DNA from: Euryarchaeota archaeon UBA486 | Lineage (GTDB): Archaea; Thermoplasmatota; Poseidoniia; Poseidoniales; Poseidoniaceae | Assembly: GCA_002497765.1 (NCBI GenBank) | Contig: DAET01000018.1 | Location: forward strand, 1-6,873 | Direction: 5' to 3' | DNA: 6,873 bases | Shown: positions 1-5,522 of the stretch, one piece after another | Layout of the letters: each line of letters opens with the position of its first letter | Position numbering within the stretch: position 1 is the stretch's first letter | The notes under the pieces: model-generated | Seen by the model: only the letters and a program-made list of their open reading frames with translations | Databases searched by the model: none | Told to the model about the DNA's origin: nothing | Made by a program: the position numbers and the translations under genes

Positions 1-452
1 GGGCGTACATGGAACGCGTGCAGAATGCTTGCAAAGCGAATGAATTGGACGATGTGGTGACCTTCACCGGGCGCGTTCCGCACGAGGAGGTTGAATCGTA
101 CTATTCGCTCGTTGACATTGCCCCCTTCCCTCGCTTGCCGTTGCCGGTCACAGAGTTGGTCTCACCCTTGAAACCGTTTGAAGCAATGGCCATGGAGAAG
201 GCGGTCATCGCTTCGGACGTTCATGCCCTTACTGAAATTGTTCAACATGACGTTACGGGTCTGTTGTTCGAGAAAGGGAATGGTTCCAGTCTCGCTGAAA
301 CGCTGGTGAGGTTGATTGACGACTCCGATTTAAGGAATCGACTGGGCGGCACCGCTCGCTCCTGGGTCCAAGATGAGCGCGATTGGAACGCGATCGCACG
401 CACACTCGGGAGCGCATACGAAAAATTGGGGGTGGTGCCATCCAGCCGCTGA
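1..452 (+). CDS. GT4-family glycosyltransferase, C-terminal part (5' end outside window)
   Basis: This is the C-terminal, nucleotide-sugar-binding half of a GT-B fold glycosyltransferase, which would transfer a sugar from an activated donor onto a growing glycan at the cytoplasmic side of the membrane. The reading frame is open to the left edge (first full codon at 3), so the ATG at 9 is probably internal: whole GT4 enzymes have about 350-400 residues and only about 149 are visible. Counting from that ATG, residues 18-40 (VTFTGRVPHEEV, then DIAPFPR) match the strand and loop before the donor site. Residues 49-58 carry the Glu pair (E49 and E58 around SPLKPFEAM) that contacts the donor sugar and nucleotide, followed by AVIASD and TGLLFE, both typical. 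The gene ends with TGA 32 bases before the GTG of the hydrolase gene on the same strand, so the two probably share a transcript. Donor and acceptor cannot be told from this fragment. Confidence 0.9.
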   Translation, partial: AYMERVQNACKANELDDVVTFTGRVPHEEVESYYSLVDIAPFPRLPLPVTELVSPLKPFEAMAMEKAVIASDVHALTEIVQHDVTGLLFEKGNGSSLAETLVRLIDDSDLRNRLGGTARSWVQDERDWNAIARTLGSAYEKLGVVPSSR

Positions 453-464
453 ATTGGTCCAGGT

Positions 465-474
465 GGGGTGATCC
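465..474 (+). promoter_or_regulatory. Shine-Dalgarno-like sequence before the hydrolase gene
   Basis: GGGGTGATCC contains GGTGATCC, an eight-base complement to the usual 16S rRNA 3' end (GGATCACC). It lies between the glycosyltransferase stop (452) and an in-frame GTG at 485. The ten-base gap from its last base, or 13 from GGTGA, is slightly long. It favours the GTG at 485 over the TTG at 383, which would overlap the upstream gene by 70 bases. Confidence 0.45.
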
Positions 475-484
475 TCAGCAGGTC

Positions 485-1732
485 GTGCCTGATGAACTCC
501 CGGCCTGGCGCGACGGCCCTTTGTTGGTCGATCTCGGCGGGCATCAGGTGCCGATGATGCTGACAAACACAGGGAAAACCAACTCCGGTGGGTACTTGCT
601 TGTGGTGTTCAATGGGGCTGTGCGGAACCGCGCTGAATCCTCTCCGCCGTTTTACTCGGGTGCGGGCCTCGCTCGGTCATATCCGGGACCGGTGCTCTCG
701 ATTTCCGATCCTGGGACGCATTACAATGAGGTCAATTTGGCATGGTATGCTGGGTTAACCGGTTTTGAGACCCTGCAAAAAGAGTTGGCTGCGTTCATTC
801 ACCGGCTCTCCAAGAATCATGGCATCAAACCCTTCCTGCTCGGCTCATCAGGCGGAGGTTTTGCGTCGTTGTGCTTGGCTTGGCTGATTGGTGAGGATGC
901 AACGGCATTGGCCATGAACCCGCAAACCGATTTCTTCCGTTACTTTCCATCCCCGGTCGCTCGCTACTTGCAGGTCTGCTATGGGCTTCCAAGGACACCA
1001 GAAGCACAACAGGACTTGGAGGAGCGCGGCGTCATCACAAACGTTCAGGGACTTGATTTCACGAAGCCTCGTGTTCTCGTGTTGCAGAACATGTTTGATG
1101 CGCATCATCTCGCGCATCACTTCCGTTTCCTCTCAGCATCTGGAGATCTGCAGCACGGAACCACTGGACACGATCATGGTATCGATTGGATGGTCGCCCC
1201 TTGGGGATTTGGACATCAGCGGGTTTGGCCTGAGCACGTTCAACTTGTGATCAATGCCGTGCATGATGGCTTGACTAACTCCGAGGTCTTGCGCCTTCTT
1301 CAACAGCAATTCTACCCTGAAGGGACTGCAATCGAACCGATGACAAGGTTGGTTTCGGAGGAAGCGGTTGAAACAAAGTTCCCCATGCTCGTCAAATCTG
1401 ATGGTTCAACGCTGAACATTGGAACACACGATTTCGACAAGGAAGACGTCATCACCGAGGAAATACACGGTTGGGGCATCATTCGCCCGCTTCTTGCTGG
1501 TGGTTCTCTCGGCCCCGATTTGTATCGCGCGCTGTACTTCATTTTGCATTGGGCGAAGTGGTCGCAAGGCAACGTGCAGCTCCCCCCTCCCCCCTCACAT
1601 TTGATTCAACAAAGGGTTGAGATTCTCCATTGGCTTCTCCCGCTGATGGAGGAAACAGGAGGCCTCATGCCACATGCAAGTTCCATCAAAGCATTGCTGG
1701 AGTTCGAACTCAGTCAGCTTCCAAAGACGTGA
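485..1732 (+). CDS. Alpha/beta-hydrolase-fold protein of a glycan locus, substrate unknown
   Basis: A cytoplasmic-looking protein of about 415 residues with no signal peptide or obvious membrane segment. Counting from the GTG at 485, a predicted strand (FLLGSSGGGF) at 117-126 forms a nucleophile elbow GSSGG with Ser122. Asp205 in the segment QNMFDAHH and His244 in GFGHQR fall where the acid and base of a Ser-Asp-His triad would be expected; this triad is inferred from order and spacing. Such proteins are usually esterases, deacylases or peptidases, so removal or transfer of an acyl group on a glycan is a reasonable guess, not shown. Residues from about 265 onward form an extra region I do not recognise, with Trp/Leu-rich helices and a PPPP motif near 367-370. 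The start is uncertain: a TTG at 383 gives 449 residues but overlaps the glycosyltransferase by 70 bases, and the frame between has no stop. The 3' end overlaps the convergent ATPase gene by 23 bases. Confidence 0.75.
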   Translation: MPDELPAWRDGPLLVDLGGHQVPMMLTNTGKTNSGGYLLVVFNGAVRNRAESSPPFYSGAGLARSYPGPVLSISDPGTHYNEVNLAWYAGLTGFETLQKELAAFIHRLSKNHGIKPFLLGSSGGGFASLCLAWLIGEDATALAMNPQTDFFRYFPSPVARYLQVCYGLPRTPEAQQDLEERGVITNVQGLDFTKPRVLVLQNMFDAHHLAHHFRFLSASGDLQHGTTGHDHGIDWMVAPWGFGHQRVWPEHVQLVINAVHDGLTNSEVLRLLQQQFYPEGTAIEPMTRLVSEEAVETKFPMLVKSDGSTLNIGTHDFDKEDVITEEIHGWGIIRPLLAGGSLGPDLYRALYFILHWAKWSQGNVQLPPPPSHLIQQRVEILHWLLPLMEETGGLMPHASSIKALLEFELSQLPKT

Positions 1733-2414
1733 TCTGATTGTAGGCTTGAAGCGCCTCTTCCGGAGCGCCAATAAACGCGCATTTGCCTTCATGCATGAGC
1801 ATAATGCGGTCACAAATCCCACTCATCAAACTCAGTGAATGAGAGACGATGACCACGGACCCGGAGCCATCAATGAGGTCTCGGACACGTCGCTTACTCC
1901 GTTCTCGAAACGATGCATCACCCACCCCGAGCACTTCGTCGATCAGCAAAATTTCTGGTTGAAACGCTGTTGCAACCGAGATCCCCAGTCTAGACTTCAT
2001 CCCTGCGGAATACATCCGAAATGGGCGATCAAAAAAATGCTCAAGCTCTGAAAATGCTCGAATCTCGTCAATCAATCCGTCAATCTGTGCAGTTGTTCGT
2101 CCCATCAAGGCTCCATACAGGTAGCAATTTTCGCGACCGGTGAGCTCCCCATTGAATCCAACGCCGACCCCGGCAAGGAGGGAAACAGAGCCCCGCAATG
2201 CGATGGTACCGCTGTCAGGAGGGAATATGCCCGCCAAGAGTTTCAACAGTGTTGATTTCCCTGAGCCATTTTTGCCGATGATCCCCAGCACCTCTCCCTC
2301 GTGAAGTTCGAAGTTGATGTCAGAGATTCCTGCAGCCGTCGCATCCAGTTTTTGGAAGCGCTTTGGGAGCGGATAGGAGAGCGTTACGTCTTCACAACGC
2401 AGAACCGTTCTCAT
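1710..2414 (-). CDS. ABC-type polysaccharide/teichoic-acid exporter, ATP-binding subunit (Wzt/TagH/KpsT-like)
   Basis: The ATPase half of an ABC-2 glycan exporter; it drives transfer of a glycan, usually lipid-linked, across the cytoplasmic membrane with the adjacent permease. In its 234 residues I see Walker A (GKNGSGKST, 47-55), the family segment GFNGELTGREN (87-97), the signature YSAGM (135-139), Walker B (ILLIDEVLGVGD, 155-166) and the switch His192 in VSHSL. The canonical Q-loop Gln is absent and GFxxELTGREN stands in its place, as is typical of Wzt/TagH-type subunits and one reason for choosing this subfamily. There is no C-terminal glycan-binding extension like that of O9a-type Wzt, so it resembles short KpsT-like subunits. 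Its ATG overlaps the permease stop as ATGA, implying translational coupling. The last 23 bases overlap the end of the convergent hydrolase gene. The transported glycan is unknown. Confidence 0.93.
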   Translation of the reverse strand: MRTVLRCEDVTLSYPLPKRFQKLDATAAGISDINFELHEGEVLGIIGKNGSGKSTLLKLLAGIFPPDSGTIALRGSVSLLAGVGVGFNGELTGRENCYLYGALMGRTTAQIDGLIDEIRAFSELEHFFDRPFRMYSAGMKSRLGISVATAFQPEILLIDEVLGVGDASFRERSKRRVRDLIDGSGSVVIVSHSLSLMSGICDRIMLMHEGKCAFIGAPEEALQAYNQITSLEAD

Positions 2415-3268
2415 GCGTAAACCACCGCCTTGTGTGCCTTTGTTTCAAACACGATGGTGCCGACAACGAGGCTCAGGACGCTGACCAACGCGAACACCGT
2501 ATAGCCAGTCGCCGGTATTCCAGTCGGTTCGGAGAGGAGGATGCTCCGCACCTCGGTGATGGGCACAATGGTCGGGTTGCATTGTACAACGGCAGCAAGC
2601 CAACCGTCTCCGAACCGCTTGCCGAACATATCGTAGGTCCACATCACGGGCGAGAGGAAGAACCCCACGCGAAGCACAAATCGAATCGCGTGCATGACAT
2701 CAGGGATTCTGGTGGCCAGAGGGGCCAGCAGGATACCCGTTGACCAAGCAACTAGTGCGGTAACGGCAAGCCAGACTGGGATGAGCAGGAAAGACCAGCT
2801 CAGCTCCAACTCATACCACCACACGAAGGGGAAAATCGAGACCATTGAGAGGAGGGCCATTTGGAATGCCATCACAGCACTGCTCGCGCTAAAGATGGAC
2901 TTTGGAACACGTGCAAACTGGAACAGATTTCGTGATGAGATCAGCGAATTGGAGGAGGAAGACAACACCGTGGAAAACAGACGCCAGAACATGGCTCCGA
3001 TGAACACCATAAGCGGGTAAGCGAAGCGATCAGTGCCCACCAAGATTTGGAAAATGAACGTGTACACTGCGGCAAGAAGAAGCGGCTCGAGGATGGCCCA
3101 GCCTAGTCCGAGGCCGGCGCGACGGTAGCGTGACGTGAAATCGCGTTTGACCAAAAGCCGAATGAGGTTCCTTTCCTGCCAGAGGTGCTGGATGGTCCGA
3201 AGGGGGGTTGAGAGGCGTCCACCCCCTTGCCAAAGGGTGGTTAACCCCTCGTCAGAATCCTCGTTCAC
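2411..3268 (-). CDS. ABC-2 type polysaccharide exporter, permease subunit (Wzm/TagG/KpsM-like)
   Basis: An integral membrane protein of 285 residues that forms the glycan channel with the ATPase encoded directly downstream. The N-terminal cytoplasmic part leads into the family hallmark at about 41-73: KRDFTSRYRRAGLG, then GWAILEPLLLAAVYTFIF, which is the amphipathic interface helix running into TM1. Further hydrophobic segments lie near 84-104, 131-151, 158-183, 194-211 and 256-275, giving the six expected. FFLSPVMW (203-210) and the NP near 231-232 are conserved family positions. The start is a GTG; no good ATG lies nearby, and the hallmark would be cut by any later start. A TATA-like box about 27 bases upstream supports this GTG as the start of a leaderless transcript. 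The stop overlaps the ATPase start by the ATGA arrangement. Length and topology are normal for the family. Confidence 0.93.
   Translation of the reverse strand: MNEDSDEGLTTLWQGGGRLSTPLRTIQHLWQERNLIRLLVKRDFTSRYRRAGLGLGWAILEPLLLAAVYTFIFQILVGTDRFAYPLMVFIGAMFWRLFSTVLSSSSNSLISSRNLFQFARVPKSIFSASSAVMAFQMALLSMVSIFPFVWWYELELSWSFLLIPVWLAVTALVAWSTGILLAPLATRIPDVMHAIRFVLRVGFFLSPVMWTYDMFGKRFGDGWLAAVVQCNPTIVPITEVRSILLSEPTGIPATGYTVFALVSVLSLVVGTIVFETKAHKAVVYA
2421..2426 (-). promoter_or_regulatory. Possible ribosome-binding site of the exporter ATPase
   Basis: On the minus strand GGTGGT lies six bases before the ATPase ATG, inside the last codons of the permease. GGTG can pair with CACC of the 16S 3' end. 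It is a short match and could be chance, but with the ATGA overlap it fits coupled translation. Confidence 0.3.
3219..3240 (-). other. Inverted repeat in the 5' coding part of the permease gene
   Basis: CCACCC at 3219-3224 and GGGTGG at 3235-3240 are perfect complements around a ten-base loop; in the mRNA an overlapping CCCTT/AAGGG pairing is also possible. The element covers about codons 10-17 of the permease, starting about 28 bases after the GTG. It codes for part of LWQGGG, so glycine codons explain some of the G-richness. A role in folding of the mRNA start is possible but not shown. Confidence 0.3.
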
Positions 3269-3391
3269 AGAAATCCGTGCCCCGCCCGTTGAATAAAGTC
3301 AACCGCCGTTCATGGATGCTAGGGTCCGATGCTTCAGGTTCGGGCCGTTCACGGCCACGAGGTTGAAATCCGAATCCTATGCCCACGCACC
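3269..3391. other. Divergent intergenic region between permease and UDP-sugar dehydrogenase
   Basis: This 123-base stretch separates the two outward-reading genes and must hold promoter elements for both. The clear element is AATAAA at 3292-3297 on the plus strand (TTTATT for the permease). On the dehydrogenase side the best AT-rich stretch is around 3363-3375 (TTGAAATCCGAAT), a poor TATA match. The dehydrogenase frame stays open leftward to an ATG at 3329, so its right half could be coding. I see no operator palindrome or riboswitch. Confidence 0.5.
3292..3297 (-). promoter_or_regulatory. TATA-like box for the exporter operon
   Basis: TTTATT on the minus strand is centred about 26-27 bases before the first base of the permease GTG, with no Shine-Dalgarno sequence between. 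That is the position of an archaeal TATA box relative to the transcription start, and a start at or next to the GTG would give a leaderless mRNA. GTTGAC directly upstream resembles a bacterial -35 box, but no credible -10 box follows at 16-18 bases, so the archaeal reading is preferred. The match to TTTAWA is imperfect. Confidence 0.45.
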
Positions 3392-4708
3392 ATGGCCGAG
3401 GCACAAATGCAGACGGTGGGTATCATCGGTCTGGGCTACGTTGGCTTGCCCACAGCCATCGGCTTTCACGATGCAGGTTTTGAGGTGTGGGGGGTCGACA
3501 TCTCAGAACGCACGGTGAACATGGTTCGTGCCGGACAGAACCCGACCGGCGACCCTGACGTGGATGACATCGTACCCGCTTCTGGCGCCCCCCGGTGGAA
3601 CATCACCACGTCCACCTCAGAGGCCGTGCCGCATTGCGATGTTGTGTTGGTTACGGTTCCAACGCCGGTGACGCATGATCTGAAGCCAGATTTGACCTTC
3701 GTCGAAGCCGCGGGACGTGCCGTGTTTGAATCGCTGCCACGCGGCAAAAACACCGTGGTGGTTTTGGAATCCACAGTCTACCCCGGCGTGACCGCAGAAA
3801 CCTGGTTGCCTTTGTTGGAGGAACTCGGACTTGAGCAGGGCGTGGACGTGACCATCGCGTATTGTCCGGAGCGCTTCAACCCCGGCGACCCAGCCCACGG
3901 GGTACGGTCGGTCGCGCGTGTCATCGGTTGCAGCGACGAGAAGGTCGGGGCTCAACTCGTTGATTTGTATTCCAAACTGACCAGCGAAGACGTTCGTTAC
4001 GTTGGGCGGCTTGAAGTTGCGGAAGCAGCGAAGGTGATCGAAAACGTTCAGCGTGACCTCAACATCGCTCTTGTGAATGAATTGGCTCGCATCTTCCCCG
4101 CCCTTGGGGTGGATGTCGAGGACGTTCTTTCTGCTGCGGCCACCAAGTGGAACTTCCACCGGTACACGCCCGGTGTTGGCGTGGGTGGGCACTGCATCCC
4201 CGTCGATCCGTACTACATGATTCAGCGTGCGGCCAATGTTGGGGTGCCGGCCAACCTCATCACGGCTGCACGAGGCGTAAACCGCTCGATGCCCATTCAC
4301 GTGGCGGGCGTCATCCGTGACCTTCTCTTTGAAGCAGAAGTTCCCGCAAAAGACGCTCGGGTTCTGCTGATGGGGTGGTCCTACAAAGCGGAAGTTGGTG
4401 ACCCCCGAGAGACGCCTGCAGAACCCTTGGCTGCCGCGCTCTTGGAGAAGGGCGTGCGGGTTGGAGCGTGGGACCCCCACCTCAACGAGCCTCTTCTTGA
4501 CGGTGTTTCGGTCCACAGCAGTCTGGCTGAGGCTGAAGGCTACGACCTTGTCGTGTTGGTCACCGCCCACAGGGCCTGCCTCGAGGCCGACTGGCAGGGT
4601 CTTCTCTCACGAATGAGGAAACCTATGCTGTTCGACGGGCGTCGTGTTTTGGATCTTGAAGCTCTCGCAGCCATGGGCTGGTCAACGCATGCCGTGGGCA
4701 AGCCCTGA
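3392..4708 (+). CDS. UDP-sugar 6-dehydrogenase, probably UDP-N-acetylhexosamine dehydrogenase (WecC/WbpA/TviB-like)
   Basis: A cytosolic NAD-dependent enzyme that oxidises C6 of a nucleotide sugar twice to the uronic acid, providing an acidic precursor for the glycan made here. From the ATG at 3392 (438 residues): Rossmann motif GLGYVGLP (13-20) with Asp36 ending strand 2; TVPTP (88-92); ESTVYPG (126-132); CPERFNPGD (158-166); central helix IENVQRDLNIALVNE (216-230); catalytic Cys268 in GVGVGGHCIPVDPYY; and a C-terminal domain with GWSYKAEVGDPRETPA (328-343). KWNF before the Cys motif, STVYPGVT and the PERFNPGD form resemble UDP-GlcNAc, UDP-ManNAc and UDP-GalNAc dehydrogenases more than UDP-glucose dehydrogenase, but substrate cannot be fixed by eye. 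No key residue is missing. The start is uncertain: an ATG at 3407 has GAGG five bases upstream and begins MQTVGIIG, typical of the family, while an ATG at 3329 adds 21 unlikely residues. The stop lies four bases from the convergent methyltransferase stop. Confidence 0.93.
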   Translation: MAEAQMQTVGIIGLGYVGLPTAIGFHDAGFEVWGVDISERTVNMVRAGQNPTGDPDVDDIVPASGAPRWNITTSTSEAVPHCDVVLVTVPTPVTHDLKPDLTFVEAAGRAVFESLPRGKNTVVVLESTVYPGVTAETWLPLLEELGLEQGVDVTIAYCPERFNPGDPAHGVRSVARVIGCSDEKVGAQLVDLYSKLTSEDVRYVGRLEVAEAAKVIENVQRDLNIALVNELARIFPALGVDVEDVLSAAATKWNFHRYTPGVGVGGHCIPVDPYYMIQRAANVGVPANLITAARGVNRSMPIHVAGVIRDLLFEAEVPAKDARVLLMGWSYKAEVGDPRETPAEPLAAALLEKGVRVGAWDPHLNEPLLDGVSVHSSLAEAEGYDLVVLVTAHRACLEADWQGLLSRMRKPMLFDGRRVLDLEALAAMGWSTHAVGKP

Positions 4709-4712
4709 CCGC

Positions 4713-5486
4713 TCACCTTCGGTTTCGGAAGAGTCCAAGGATGAACCGTCCGGGGAAAGTCAGCACCCTCCCAACACGCAACGAGAAGCTTTGCTGCGGG
4801 TTTGTGGTGCCCTTTGAACGCAATTCATTCACCATCTCATGCCACTCCAACCGGTCGATGTCCCTGGCCGGCGTGGGGTCCGTGAAGTACCGTTTGACGA
4901 AGGTGTGGTCCTTTTTCTCCAGCACCCGCACAGCTTCCCATTGGATCCTTGCCACATCTTCTGCTGTGAGCGGTTCAACTGGAATCACGCTGAAGTTCCA
5001 AAAGACGTACATCGGGCGGTTTAGCCGCATCGCCAGTTCCCTGGCGATATCGGCTTCATGCGATCGGACCGTGTCGTCAACGATGATGGGCACATCGGTT
5101 CTGAATAAATCCACATGATGGAGGATGCCTTCTCGGCCTTTGTGCCCTGCAGGGCCGTCAATCAGCAGAACGTCATAGCGCTCCGGTAACGCTTGCCGAA
5201 GGACATCAACGTCATACCACCCAGGACGCTTTGTGTCGGGAACAACAAAGGGCGCGTGAATGTAGGTCGCTCCTTCACAATGGCCAACCCATGCCTCCTC
5301 GTCCTCAACTGAATAGACCGTGTAGCGTTCGACCAATGCAGCCGTCCCGTCGCCGCTTCCAAGTTCAAGCACCGTGCTGCCCTTTGGGACCAAGCGTTCG
5401 ATGGCCGTCAACACGCCACCGTCAATCGCCCAATGCTTGCCGCTCACGACCAACTTGGTGCAAGGCGGCTCCATCAAGGGTTGCAC
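4713..5486 (-). CDS. Class I SAM-dependent methyltransferase, substrate unknown
   Basis: A protein of 257 residues with a Rossmann-type methyltransferase core. SAM-binding motif I is VLELGSGDGT (39-48); strand 2 ends in the acidic VEDEEAW (60-66), expected to hold the ribose; YDVLLIDGPAG (104-114) and VPIIVDDTV (132-140) supply Asp residues like those near the active site of metal-dependent sugar O-methyltransferases. The placement suggests methylation of a glycan sugar, which is inference. The C-terminus (about 239-257) is hydrophobic and basic, with FPGRFILGLF followed by RNRR, and might be a membrane-associating helix. The chosen start is GTG at 5486; an ATG at 5474 removes four residues and leaves the core intact. 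Neither has a strong ribosome-binding site. It lies downstream of the glycosyltransferase gene on the same strand, and the 36-base gap between that gene's TGA and the GTG is open in the same frame. Confidence 0.82.
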   Translation of the reverse strand: MQPLMEPPCTKLVVSGKHWAIDGGVLTAIERLVPKGSTVLELGSGDGTAALVERYTVYSVEDEEAWVGHCEGATYIHAPFVVPDTKRPGWYDVDVLRQALPERYDVLLIDGPAGHKGREGILHHVDLFRTDVPIIVDDTVRSHEADIARELAMRLNRPMYVFWNFSVIPVEPLTAEDVARIQWEAVRVLEKKDHTFVKRYFTDPTPARDIDRLEWHEMVNELRSKGTTNPQQSFSLRVGRVLTFPGRFILGLFRNRR

Positions 5487-5522
5487 CGTGACGAATTGGA
5501 CCGCGTGGATTTCTGTTGAGGT

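Noticed and set aside
1750..1775. GCGCCTCTTCCGGAGCGCC, considered as a terminator hairpin after the hydrolase gene.
   Set aside because: The arms pair only imperfectly with a bulge, no T-run follows and it sits inside the ATPase coding sequence.
2150..2185. Missing Q-loop glutamine in the exporter ATPase, considered as a sign of an inactive subunit.
   Set aside because: The GFxxELTGREN segment that replaces it is normal for Wzt/TagH-type subunits, and the Walker A, signature, Walker B and switch His are intact.
2363..2743. Plus-strand open frame of 126 codons opposite the permease.
   Set aside because: The composition is highly polar and low in hydrophobic residues, and the opposite strand codes for a clear membrane protein; it is an antisense shadow.
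3298..3303. GTTGAC beside the TATA-like box, considered as a bacterial -35 element for the permease.
   Set aside because: No reasonable -10 hexamer occurs at the right distance; the following bases are G/C-rich.
3617..4570. Long open frame on the minus strand (317 codons) across the UDP-sugar dehydrogenase gene.
   Set aside because: It lies wholly opposite a clearly identified enzyme, has no recognisable motif and a Cys/His/Arg-rich composition typical of an antisense shadow.
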